This document shows positions 5,892-13,256 of a DNA stretch of 15,002 bases, piece after piece. The DNA is from DATKKG01 sp964475215 (lineage in GTDB: Archaea > Thermoproteota > Nitrososphaeria > Conexivisphaerales > DTJL01). The stretch spans positions 1-15,002 of the forward strand of contig CAYYVT010000019.1 of assembly GCA_964475215.1 (NCBI GenBank). Reading direction: 5' to 3'. How positions within the stretch are numbered: position 1 is the stretch's first letter; each line of letters opens with the position of its first letter. The position numbers and the translations under genes are program-made. Under the pieces are notes generated by a model. That model saw nothing but the letters and a program-made list of their open reading frames with translations, did not search any database and was not told the origin of the DNA.

Positions 5892-7368
5892 TTGGGATAA
5901 CTACCCAAACGTAGCAGGAGGCGGTGTCTACACTTGGGTGAGAGACTTCGTCGACGGGATGAAGGACTGCGAGTTCCACGTGTTCCATCAGCTTTCCAAC
6001 TCGAGTGTGAATGCGAAATACGAGACGCCTCCTTCGGTCAAGGAGGTCATAGAACTGCCAATCTATGGGACGAACAGGTATCAGGAGTACTACAACGAAG
6101 GCCCTGGGCTCACGCGAAGGATCTTGAGGACCAATGAAGGCATCGTAAGGGACGGATTCATCCCATTATACTCCGCCTTCCTTGACGAAGTCCTATCGGA
6201 TGAGAGCGACCCCGCAAAGCTGACCGACCTTGTCTACGCAATCCACAGGTTTCTCCTGGTCTACGACTTCAAGAAGTGCTTCGAGGATTCGTTGACTTGG
6301 AGGATCTTCTCCAAGAAGGTGCAGGCCGATCCGTTCTACGCTAATATGAACCTGAAGGCGGCGCTCACTTTGTACCAAGTGATCCTCAGAAGCCTTCAGA
6401 TTTTGTCTATTAGGGTGCCGGATGTGGACTTGGTTCATTGCTCGCTCGCGTGGTGGCCCTGCCTGTTGGCGGTGTGCGCCAAGAAGGACCAGGGTATACC
6501 CATGATGATAACAGAGCATGGTGGGGCATACCGTGAGCTCATCTTCTACTACGATGCAGCGTTCGCGGATGATGCGGCGAAGACCCTCTGGCGCTCATTT
6601 TCGAGGAATGTGGTCAAGTGCGCTTACCTGAACACCGACATGATCGTTCCTGTATGCAAGACCAACGCCTCATGGGCTTATTACCTCGGCGCCGAACCCT
6701 CGAAGGTCAGGGTCATCTATAACGGAATCGACACCAAGAAATTCAATCCTTCGCTTGCCCCAGAGAGCAGGAAGAGGCCAACCATCGTATCAGTGGGGAG
6801 GATAATCATATACAAGGACATCCTTGGCCTGATAAGGGCTGTCAAGATCGTCAAGGCGACTTTTCCGGACGTGCTCTGCTTGGCATACGGCGAGGCGATC
6901 GAAATGGATTACGCCAAGCAATGCGTTAAGGAAGTAGAGGGCCTCGGTTTGGAGGGATCCTTCTACTTTAAGGGGCGGACGGATGAGCCCCAGAAGGCAT
7001 ACAACGAGGGAGACGTGGTAGCCTTTTCCAGCGTCGCCGAAGGTTTTCCCTATGCGATAATCGAGGCGATGGCCTGCGGAAAGGCTATCGTCGCGAATGC
7101 CGTGGGAGGTGTCGCGGAGGCTCTCGAGGGAGTGGGGATCCTAGTGCCCAGCCTGAACCCTTCCGAGTTCGCCGAGGCCCTGATCAGTCTCCTGAAGAAC
7201 CCGGAACTCAGGGAGAGGTTCGGTCGACTAGCCCGCGCAAAGGCGGTCGAGAAGTTTGAACTCTCTGGCATGTTGGCAAACTACGACGCCGCCTACAACG
7301 AGCTCCTTGCCAAGTCTCGTAGGCTGCAGATGGGCAGGGCGAGCTTGGGCGGAGCTGTCACGGTATGA
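5863..7368 (+). CDS. pelF: PelF-like GT4 glycosyltransferase (exopolysaccharide synthase)
   Basis: From GTG 5863 the protein has 501 residues. The N-terminal half follows the PelF-specific DUF3492 layout: ILLVNWDNYPNVAGGGVYTW (6-25, compare the bacterial YP-x-VRGGVSSWV), a helical insert, then DLVHCSLAWWP near 189 and ITEHGGAYREL at 216-226. The C-terminal half is a standard GT4 domain with VIYNGID (284-290), VGRIIIYKD (311-319) and the donor-binding E-x7-E motif, E393 to E401, in EGFPYAIIEAM. PelF is a cytosolic UDP-sugar glycosyltransferase that, together with PelG, makes the cationic Pel polymer. The frame stays open to TTG 5809; GTG 5863 or TTG 5866 is preferred because the first beta-strand begins right after. 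Its stop overlaps the next ATG by 4 nt (ATGA), so the genes are translationally coupled. Assignment to the PelF type is firm; the sugar used is inferred from the epimerase next to it. Confidence 0.88.
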   Translation: MLARRILLVNWDNYPNVAGGGVYTWVRDFVDGMKDCEFHVFHQLSNSSVNAKYETPPSVKEVIELPIYGTNRYQEYYNEGPGLTRRILRTNEGIVRDGFIPLYSAFLDEVLSDESDPAKLTDLVYAIHRFLLVYDFKKCFEDSLTWRIFSKKVQADPFYANMNLKAALTLYQVILRSLQILSIRVPDVDLVHCSLAWWPCLLAVCAKKDQGIPMMITEHGGAYRELIFYYDAAFADDAAKTLWRSFSRNVVKCAYLNTDMIVPVCKTNASWAYYLGAEPSKVRVIYNGIDTKKFNPSLAPESRKRPTIVSVGRIIIYKDILGLIRAVKIVKATFPDVLCLAYGEAIEMDYAKQCVKEVEGLGLEGSFYFKGRTDEPQKAYNEGDVVAFSSVAEGFPYAIIEAMACGKAIVANAVGGVAEALEGVGILVPSLNPSEFAEALISLLKNPELRERFGRLARAKAVEKFELSGMLANYDAAYNELLAKSRRLQMGRASLGGAVTV

Positions 7369-8354
7369 GGGAACTAAGCAAGGTGGTCGTGACGGGAGGC
7401 GCCGGCTTCATCGGAAGCCGGCTGGTTGGCGCCCTACTGAAGCGAGGAGTTGATGTGGTCGTCCTTGACAACTTCACCTCGGGCTCGAGTGAGAACTTGG
7501 CGCAGTACGAAGCGGACAAGCGTCTGAAAGTTGTCCGAGGGGACATACGAAGCATGAGGGAGGACCTGAAGGGAGTCGGTGACTTCGATGCAGTCTTTCA
7601 CCTTGCTGCCGTAGCCAGCGTAGCAAAATCCGTGTCGGACCCGATTGGCGTCCATGATGTCAACGTCAACGGCAGCTTGGAGGTCCTGTCGTATTGTCTT
7701 GAAAAGGGAGTCAAAAGGGTCATCTTCGCCTCCTCGGCGGCTACCTATGGGCCCATCAAGGCGAAAGTCGCGTCGGAGGATTTGGCGTGCTCCCCCGCAT
7801 CGCCGTACGGAGCGTCTAAGCTTGCCGTGGAGAACTACTTGAGCTCTTACTGCCAGACCTACGGCCTCGAAACGGTCGCCCTCAGATTCTTCAACGTGTA
7901 CGGGGCTGGGCAGAGGCTCAACGACTATAGCGGGGTCATCACGCTGTTCGCAAGCAGCCTCCTCAGGCACCAGGCTCCCACCATCTACGGCGATGGCGAG
8001 CAGACGAGGGACTTCGTCAACGTCGAGGATGTGATAAGGGCGAACATTTTGGCAGGTACGACAAAGGGCGCTGCGGGAGAGGTAATCAACGTGGCGTCAG
8101 GCAAGACTGTGAGCCTGCTGCAGTTGCTTGAGGTACTGAAAGGGCTAACGGGGGCAAGCGATGTTCGCCCTGTCTTCCGTCCGCCGCGGCCGGGCGACAT
8201 GAGGTTTGGAGCAGCCTCGATATCAAAGGCTGTGCGCATTCTGGGCTATGTCCCCAAGGTGCCTATTCAGGAAGGTCTGGAGGATGTTGTGGGTCTCCTG
8301 AAGCGAACCATGGGGCAGCCGAGGTCGGAAGCGCCGCCGTTCGGGGCGGATTAG
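7365..8354 (+). CDS. galE: GalE/PelX-like UDP-sugar 4-epimerase (extended SDR)
   Basis: The 329 residues contain all signatures of an extended short-chain dehydrogenase: NAD loop TGGAGFIGS (10-18), Asp35 for the NAD ribose, catalytic Ser123/Ser124 in FASSAATYG, the Y148-x3-K152 pair in SPYGASK, RFFNVYG (174-180) and IYGDGEQTRDFVNVEDV (207-223). The family interconverts UDP-Glc/UDP-Gal or UDP-GlcNAc/UDP-GalNAc. In some bacterial pel loci an epimerase called PelX makes UDP-GalNAc for PelF, and the position here, between the PelF-like and PelG-like genes, suggests the same job. Substrate choice between hexose and N-acetylhexosamine cannot be read with confidence from the sequence. The start overlaps the upstream stop by 4 nt and the stop abuts the next start. 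Confidence 0.92.
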   Translation: MRELSKVVVTGGAGFIGSRLVGALLKRGVDVVVLDNFTSGSSENLAQYEADKRLKVVRGDIRSMREDLKGVGDFDAVFHLAAVASVAKSVSDPIGVHDVNVNGSLEVLSYCLEKGVKRVIFASSAATYGPIKAKVASEDLACSPASPYGASKLAVENYLSSYCQTYGLETVALRFFNVYGAGQRLNDYSGVITLFASSLLRHQAPTIYGDGEQTRDFVNVEDVIRANILAGTTKGAAGEVINVASGKTVSLLQLLEVLKGLTGASDVRPVFRPPRPGDMRFGAASISKAVRILGYVPKVPIQEGLEDVVGLLKRTMGQPRSEAPPFGAD

Positions 8355-9992
8355 TTGTCCGAGCTTGGCCCTTCTAGCGGGGACGTCGTGCCGACAGACC
8401 GGTTGCATTTCCTTCAGAGGACCGCAAGATCTGTGGCTGAGATTCAGCCGCAGGTTGTCAGTGTGGACGAAGTGATGGTCTATCTCGAAGTACTAGGCTA
8501 CAACGATAGAATTGCGGCGATGTATGGGTTCGAGGGTCTTTATGACCTTGCAAGATGTGTATTCGAATTCACATCTTTCTACGACACGAAAACTCCTGAA
8601 GAGAAGGCTGCAGGGATTCTGGTGAAGAGCCCTTTCAGAAGGCTCGCGGAGGGCCTCGGCCTTTCGTTCGCCTGGCTGAGCTCACTCCTCCTCCTTTATG
8701 CGACGGGAATTTCATTCTGGATGGGCTGGAAGATCCCCCTCCCCGACATGTCGGCCATTATCGTTGGAGCCTTCCTTGGCGTGGTCATGACCGAAGGTAC
8801 CATCCAGTCCTTCAGCCGCCTATTCCTCCTCGACTACAACCAGCTCAACATTTCGGGGGCCAAGATTACCTTGGAGCGAAGCTATGCTGCATTCCTACTC
8901 ATCCTTATCCCCGTCTTGAGCCTGCTCTTCGCGGCCGGAGCCGCCGCCTCAATCCCGTTTCAGCTTGTAGTAATCTCAATCCTGAGCACCGCATCCATCT
9001 CGTGGCATCGGATAAGCTACCTATCGATCTACGCCCTTGAGAAGGTCAAGCTGCTCGTCATCTCCTACTCAGCCGCCGTCCTGGTCCTCTTTGTATTCTT
9101 CAATTTCGGATCGGCATATGTCCCAGATGTGGTCACAAGGTATTTCGCTTCATTGGGGGCCGCCCTGGTTGTGCTCTCGATCTCTCCCTTCTACCTCTAC
9201 TACTCGATCTTCGTGAGAAAGCCGAAGCCCTCCAACGCGAGCAAGGCCATCCACTTCTTCCGCCAGCCGAGGATGAGCAGTGACACCTTGAAGTCGAGGT
9301 TCGCGGTTCAGGTTTGGGAGGTCCTTCCCTACTCACTTTACGGTACCTTCTTCTTCATCATGTTGTTCAGCGACCGCGTGATCTCGTGGTACTACAACCC
9401 GCTCAAGTTTGCGGCGGGGCTTCCTCTGCTCTTCAACTCCGTCTACCACTCCGGAGCTGATACAGCGCTCCTTGTATTGTTCCCAGTGCTGTTCGTCCAG
9501 TACGCTCTCCTTGGCTCAATCCATGCCGAACTGTCCAACAGGACGCAAGACCTGAAGATGGCTGAAATGCATATGATTCAGGAGTTCCTAAGGGTCAAGT
9601 ACACCAGGCTGATGGCGGCGACCCTTGCCGTGGCCATATCAATAGCTGGGATCCTCATCACCCTCGCCCCAACGTTTGTCACTTCGCTTGGAGGCTCCAC
9701 GGCTAGTGTAATCGTGCTTAGGATTGCCGCACTAAGCAACATCCTCATCTCGATGTTCGTCGCAAACGCAGCCTTCCTGTCTCTTCTTGGCAGGGCGAAG
9801 CCCCTCGCCATCATGGCGTTCGTCGGGGCAGCGACCGTAATCTCCGGTGGCATCTACTTTGGTTCGAGCGCCTTCCAGGATACGGTGTTCGGCTACTTGG
9901 CCGCTGCCTCCATAGTCGCCATCGCATCTACGGTCTATGCCTCCTTACTCATGGAGCACGCCGACGATATCTACTTCTCCCGCTTCTCATAG
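8355..9992 (+). CDS. pelG: PelG-like 12-TM polysaccharide exporter with N-terminal cytosolic extension
   Basis: This 545-residue protein starts at TTG immediately after the epimerase stop. Residues 1-95 are soluble and include LEVLGYNDRIAAMYGFEGLY (44-63), a small helical module. From about 101 to 533 I count twelve hydrophobic segments, near 101-120, 133-150, 177-197, 201-216, 232-250, 264-285, 322-340, 370-388, 419-440, 448-472, 484-505 and 512-533. Twelve segments is the topology of PelG, a MATE/Wzx-superfamily exporter that partners PelF. The motif YGTFFFIMLFSDRVISWYY (329-347) resembles, from memory, the conserved aromatic/Asp-Arg segment of PelG relatives. Bacterial PelG is shorter (about 450 residues) and lacks the 95-residue extension. 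Context with PelF is the strongest argument. The alternative is another Wzx-type flippase; a later in-frame GTG at 8388 is possible but less well placed. Confidence 0.75.
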   Translation: MSELGPSSGDVVPTDRLHFLQRTARSVAEIQPQVVSVDEVMVYLEVLGYNDRIAAMYGFEGLYDLARCVFEFTSFYDTKTPEEKAAGILVKSPFRRLAEGLGLSFAWLSSLLLLYATGISFWMGWKIPLPDMSAIIVGAFLGVVMTEGTIQSFSRLFLLDYNQLNISGAKITLERSYAAFLLILIPVLSLLFAAGAAASIPFQLVVISILSTASISWHRISYLSIYALEKVKLLVISYSAAVLVLFVFFNFGSAYVPDVVTRYFASLGAALVVLSISPFYLYYSIFVRKPKPSNASKAIHFFRQPRMSSDTLKSRFAVQVWEVLPYSLYGTFFFIMLFSDRVISWYYNPLKFAAGLPLLFNSVYHSGADTALLVLFPVLFVQYALLGSIHAELSNRTQDLKMAEMHMIQEFLRVKYTRLMAATLAVAISIAGILITLAPTFVTSLGGSTASVIVLRIAALSNILISMFVANAAFLSLLGRAKPLAIMAFVGAATVISGGIYFGSSAFQDTVFGYLAAASIVAIASTVYASLLMEHADDIYFSRFS

Positions 9993-10013
9993 CTTCGGAG
10001 CGAACCGTTCATA

Positions 10014-10022
10014 CTTTATATG
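10014..10022 (+). promoter_or_regulatory. TATA box of the MBL-fold hydrolase gene
   Basis: CTTTATATG is centred about 36 nt before ATG 10054, predicting initiation near 10044 and a leader of about 10 nt. It separates this gene from the Pel-like operon, whose last stop is at 9990-9992. Confidence 0.65.
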
Positions 10023-10053
10023 AGTCATTCGACGAGGCTGGACTGCCTAAACC

Positions 10054-10983
10054 ATGGCGCCAATCGAGTACCAGAGAATCACCGACCGAGTGGGGGTTAT
10101 ACCCCTGAGGACCAACGTGGGAGTGATTCACAGCGGGTCCGACTGCGTATTGATCGACACTGGCATCGACGAGGAGGTCGGCAAAAGGATCTTGAAGGTC
10201 ACTTCGTCCATGGGGCTCTCCGTCAAGGCGATAGTTAACACACATTCCCACTCCGACCACTACGGAGGGAACTCCTTCATAGTAGAAAAGAGCGGGGCCC
10301 GAGTATTCGCGCCCGGAGGCGAGGCCTGGGTCATCGAGAACCCATGGTTGGAGGCTGCCTACTTCAGCCAGGGGGCCGCGCCGCTCCCGCAGCTGCTCAA
10401 CAAGTTCGTTGTGGGTCCCCCGTGCAAGGTGAACCAATTGATATCGAGCGGGCCCTTTGAGGCCGGGGGGATGGAGCTGGAGGCCGTGCCGCTGCCAGGC
10501 CACAGCTTTGCGATGACTGGCGTCGGGGCCGACGGCGTCCTCTTCTGCGGCGATTCTCTCTTCGGTGAGGACACGATCGCAAAACATCACGTTTTGTTTC
10601 TCCACGACCCCGACACTACACGGGAGAGCCTCCGCAGGATCGCCGGCCTTCACCACGGCTGGTTCGTCCCATCCCATGGCCAGCCCGTCGGTCGCTCCGA
10701 GGTGGGAGCTCTGGTCGCCCGGAACATCGCTGCGATCGACTCCTTCGACGAGTGCATCTTGAAGTCCGTTAAAGGCCCCATTGCCCTCTCAGCCCTGGCC
10801 TCCAGGGCTCTGGTCGCCGCGGGCGTTCAAACGGCTGACGAAACGAGAGTCGCCTTGATGCAGTCAACCGCCCGCGCGCATATCACCTCGCTTGCCAGGG
10901 CCGGAAAGCTCATGGTCGCCCCTGGCGCCCCCGGCACCGGCTTCGAATGCGACCTAGTCTGCACTCTTCCGGGCGTTCCCTAG
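10054..10983 (+). CDS. Metallo-beta-lactamase-fold hydrolase with C-terminal winged-helix-like domain
   Basis: The 309 residues carry the dinuclear zinc site of the superfamily: HSHSDH (His64, His66, Asp68, His69), PLPGHS (His150), CGDSLFG (Asp167) and PSHGQ (His208). Residues about 222-300 form a helical/winged-helix-like tail, as in LACTB2/glyoxalase II-like members. Such enzymes hydrolyse thioesters, phosphodiesters or other small substrates in the cytosol; no signal peptide is seen. The substrate cannot be named from sequence. It is monocistronic with its own TATA box and converges on the HtrA gene, so a link to the polysaccharide operon is not implied. Confidence 0.92.
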   Translation: MAPIEYQRITDRVGVIPLRTNVGVIHSGSDCVLIDTGIDEEVGKRILKVTSSMGLSVKAIVNTHSHSDHYGGNSFIVEKSGARVFAPGGEAWVIENPWLEAAYFSQGAAPLPQLLNKFVVGPPCKVNQLISSGPFEAGGMELEAVPLPGHSFAMTGVGADGVLFCGDSLFGEDTIAKHHVLFLHDPDTTRESLRRIAGLHHGWFVPSHGQPVGRSEVGALVARNIAAIDSFDECILKSVKGPIALSALASRALVAAGVQTADETRVALMQSTARAHITSLARAGKLMVAPGAPGTGFECDLVCTLPGVP

Positions 10984-11082
10984 GGGTGTGCCTACCACGG
11001 TTCGACGTCCCAGGGAGGCCTCTCAGGCAGGATGGGGCGCTCGGGGACAGGCGGTTGAGGCTCCCTCGGGTCAGCGGATACG

Positions 11083-11112
11083 AAAAGGATGGCTTGCATG
11101 GGCAATCATCCT
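11083..11112 (-). terminator. Hairpin with T4 tail at the end of the HtrA gene
   Basis: On the minus strand AGGATG (from 11112) pairs with CATCCT (ending 11086), with an inner TTGC/GCAA pairing and a four-base loop, followed by TTTT (11086-11083). It overlaps the HtrA stop codon. The T-run is short, so this is a moderate candidate. Confidence 0.45.
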
Positions 11113-12031
11113 AGGATGCCGCTTCGACGGGGACGACGTTCACCTTGATGACCTTCTCCGCCCTGAGCACCTTCAGTTCCGTGGGCCTTCCAATCGCTTG
11201 GTCGCCGAGGGCGCCGCGCAGGTCCGGATGCCCTTCGACTCGCGTATCCCCAATGGAAAGTATGACGTCCCCCAAGACCAGACCTGACCTCTTCGCCGGG
11301 CTATCCTGCTCCACGGACATCACGAGCATGCCGGTTTCCTGTCCCACTTCGGGCATCGAAGCCACATCTTTGGGCAGCTCTACGTCTTCTGTGGCTATGC
11401 CGAGGAAAGCTTTCTTGATCTTACCATCCTTCATCAGCTTATCAGCTACAACCATTGCAGCATTGACTGGGATGGCGACCCCCCTTCGTGCGAAGTACGC
11501 CACGTCCAGGCCGATCATCCTGCCTGCGGCGTCCACAAGGGGCCCGCCGGAGTAGCCGGGGTTCACCCTGGCGTCGGTCAGTATGAGGCCGCCTTGGAGG
11601 CTCCCTCCCCACCTCCCCACCCGCCCCCTCAAGCTCGTCACGATTCCGGTTGTGAGCCCAGGCTGCCTCCCCGAAGGGTTGGCGAAGGCCATGACGAACT
11701 CTCCCACCCTTAGGTTAGAGGAGTCTCCAAGTTGTATTGGCGGTAGCCCGTCACCCTGCGCCTTCAACAGGGCGAGGTCCGAGTCACGATCCCGCCCGAC
11801 GACCTTCGCCGGGATTGAGGATCCATCAGCCCTCGTCACTTCCACCTCCTGAACCCTGCCGACTACGTGGTCGCAGGTGAGGATGTAGCCATCCTTGCTC
11901 CACACGACCCCCGTCCCCGTGCCGAAGTCCGAAGATATCCTCACCACGTGGGGGGAGACGGTCTCGGCTACTTCGACGATCGCTTCGGAAAGGGATCGGA
12001 GTATCGCGTTCCCATTCTTCTCCGCGCTCAA
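11111..12031 (-). CDS. htrA: HtrA/DegP-type serine protease with one PDZ domain, no signal peptide
   Basis: The 306 residues comprise a trypsin-like domain (about 15-200) and a PDZ domain (about 205-300). The catalytic triad is visible: His55 in LTCDHVV, Asp85 in RDSDLALLK and Ser161 in NPGYSGGPL. GTGTGVVWSKDGYILT (37-52) is the usual lead-in to the His strand. The PDZ part includes MLVMSVEQDSPAKRSGL (235-251) and GDVILSIGD (254-262). HtrA proteins degrade or hold misfolded proteins, the PDZ domain binding exposed C-termini. With no signal peptide or membrane anchor, it should act in the cytosol, unlike most bacterial HtrA. The start is TTG 12031, the first canonical start after an in-frame stop at 12098-12100. 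It follows the winged-helix gene on the same strand and may be co-transcribed with it. Confidence 0.93.
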   Translation of the reverse strand: MSAEKNGNAILRSLSEAIVEVAETVSPHVVRISSDFGTGTGVVWSKDGYILTCDHVVGRVQEVEVTRADGSSIPAKVVGRDRDSDLALLKAQGDGLPPIQLGDSSNLRVGEFVMAFANPSGRQPGLTTGIVTSLRGRVGRWGGSLQGGLILTDARVNPGYSGGPLVDAAGRMIGLDVAYFARRGVAIPVNAAMVVADKLMKDGKIKKAFLGIATEDVELPKDVASMPEVGQETGMLVMSVEQDSPAKRSGLVLGDVILSIGDTRVEGHPDLRGALGDQAIGRPTELKVLRAEKVIKVNVVPVEAAS

Positions 12032-12102
12032 CGCTATTGCACCGAAAAGACCATGGAAGCAGACCGTATTTGTTGACTGGGTAAGGGCGGAAACCGGTCA
12101 AC

Positions 12103-12726
12103 CTAGTTCGATAGGGGACTTCGCCCCACGAGAAAGAATGAAAGGCGCTTTCGTGGCCTGAGCTTCGCATACACACGAGTTAGGTGCCCCATCAGTTCGT
12201 AGGATGCCTTGATGGCATCCACCAAGTTCCTCCCCTGCCTGATAGAGGCAGTAACTTCGAGGATCCCAGGCGAGAAGTCTGCGTCCACCTGGATGCCGCC
12301 ATCTTCACTTATCCACTTCAGAACCTGTCTATCTCCGTCTCGGCTCATACCCAACCACCTGAGGGAGCCAAACCATCGGCCGCGCAGGGCGGCCGTCATC
12401 TCGATCAAACCAAGGTCCTCGGGGAGGAGGGTCTGCAGGAGGGGCACAACGCCGGCTGACTCGTCGCCATCCACAGAGGCGGTTGAACCGGTAACCCTTG
12501 TAACGACATAGCCCTGCGAGGACTTTGAAAGGTAACCCTGGTCTTCGAGCCTATCTAGGATCCTAGAAAGGGTTTCCTGATGGAGCCCGGACCTCCTCCT
12601 GAGCCCGTCGAAGGAGAACTGATCGAGGCGTTCCCTGCTTATTATCTCCATCACGGCTCCGTCTCTTCCGTCCGATAGAGGTAGTTCCGATCTCCTTCCT
12701 TCTGCAGGAGCAGCTGAGCCCTCCAA
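12103..12726 (-). CDS. Winged-helix regulator with C-terminal alpha/beta domain of unknown function
   Basis: From TTG 12726 the protein has 207 residues. A winged-helix domain spans about 22-80, with SFDGLRRRSGLHQETL and SRILDRLEDQGYLSKS as the helix-turn-helix and QGYVVTRVTG as the wing. The remainder (about 105-190) is a compact domain with WFGSLRWLGM, WISEDGGIQVDADFSPG and a long helix NLVDAIKASYELMGHL, resembling sensor/effector domains of archaeal regulators, but I do not recognise a named family. The tail is basic (RPRKR). The frame extends to ATG 12789 (228 residues), but a good TATA box at 12754-12761 then falls inside the gene; it predicts initiation near 12731, 5 nt before TTG 12726. 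GTG 12654/ATG 12651 are later alternatives. HtrA is the likely co-transcribed partner (71 nt gap), suggesting control of a proteostasis response. Confidence 0.72.
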   Translation of the reverse strand: MEGSAAPAEGRRSELPLSDGRDGAVMEIISRERLDQFSFDGLRRRSGLHQETLSRILDRLEDQGYLSKSSQGYVVTRVTGSTASVDGDESAGVVPLLQTLLPEDLGLIEMTAALRGRWFGSLRWLGMSRDGDRQVLKWISEDGGIQVDADFSPGILEVTASIRQGRNLVDAIKASYELMGHLTRVYAKLRPRKRLSFFLVGRSPLSN

Positions 12727-12753
12727 GCCTGTTTCCCCCGTCGGCTCGGAACG

Positions 12754-12761
12754 ATTTAAAC
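12754..12761 (-). promoter_or_regulatory. TATA box deciding the start of the winged-helix/HtrA unit
   Basis: The minus strand reads GTTTAAAT inside CGTTTAAATCG. It lies within the longest open frame and argues for the internal TTG start at 12726 over ATG 12789. Confidence 0.55.
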
Positions 12762-12880
12762 GATGTCGGATTATCCTTGCGGCCTGCATTAAGGAAGTTT
12801 GTTGTATGGCACTCGCACGCCAAGTACCTCTTCACGCTTCGCCGAGGGCAGATACGGTTTCGGCTCTATGGCCGAATCAG

Positions 12881-12889
12881 CTTATATGA
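12881..12889 (+). promoter_or_regulatory. TATA box of the YciI-like gene
   Basis: CTTATATGA is centred 26 nt before ATG 12911, so transcription is predicted to begin at the A of the start codon, a fully leaderless mRNA. Confidence 0.65.
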
Positions 12890-12910
12890 AGCCGCCGCCT
12901 GGCACGGGGC

Positions 12911-13174
12911 ATGGCAGAATTCGTGGTGACTTCGCGTTTGATCGTGGACAAGGAGAAGGCATCGGCCTTTAGGGAGGCCCATCTCTCCTATATGAAAAAG
13001 CTGAAAGATGAAGGAAAGATGAGGCTGGCTGGCAGGTTCGCCGACGGAACAGGGGGGATGTACATACTGATCGCGGACTCACAGGAGGCTGCAAAGGAGC
13101 TCGCAGACCAGGACCCATATCATTCTAGCCGCTCTAGAGTGTACGAATTGAGAGAATGGGAGCAGCGCTTCTAG
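12911..13174 (+). CDS. YciI-like (YCII-related domain) small protein
   Basis: This 87-residue single-domain protein has the ferredoxin-like alpha/beta-barrel pattern of the YCII family: strand FVVTSRLIVD, helix EKASAFREAHLSYMKKL with His24, strand RLAGRFADGTGGMYIL (38-53) with Asp45, helix SQEAAKELADQDPYH and a closing strand VYELREWEQ. The His/Asp pair is the proposed active-site dyad of the family. Members are dimeric and some have dehalogenase- or lactonase-like chemistry, but most have no known role. It has its own leaderless promoter and sits 82 nt upstream of the phosphofructokinase gene, with a separate TATA box between them. Confidence 0.82.
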   Translation: MAEFVVTSRLIVDKEKASAFREAHLSYMKKLKDEGKMRLAGRFADGTGGMYILIADSQEAAKELADQDPYHSSRSRVYELREWEQRF

Positions 13175-13223
13175 CCGCCCCGGGCCTAATTCCTCTTCGG
13201 CATGGGTCGCACCTACCGTTCTG

Positions 13224-13230
13224 TTTATTA
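13224..13230 (+). promoter_or_regulatory. TATA box of the phosphofructokinase gene
   Basis: TTTATTA, within CTGTTTATTAACG, is centred 30 nt before ATG 13257, predicting a leader of about 4 nt. Confidence 0.55.
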
Positions 13231-13256
13231 ACGGTCTCCATTCAATTCGCCCCGTA

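Noticed and set aside
7434..7970. 178-residue open frame on the minus strand
   Set aside because: It is antisense to the epimerase, which has every SDR motif; no promoter or domain supports it.
10020..10238. Plus-strand frame starting at the ATG inside the TATA region
   Set aside because: Its ATG is part of the TATA element itself and the frame runs out of phase within the MBL gene.
10009..10677. 222-residue open frame on the minus strand
   Set aside because: It lies wholly antisense to the MBL-fold gene, whose zinc motifs are intact, and shows no recognisable domain. It is a product of GC-rich codon use.
12726..12789. N-terminal extension of the winged-helix regulator to ATG 12789
   Set aside because: The extension has a strong TATA box within it and no TATA-like box upstream of it; homology to a winged helix begins well downstream.
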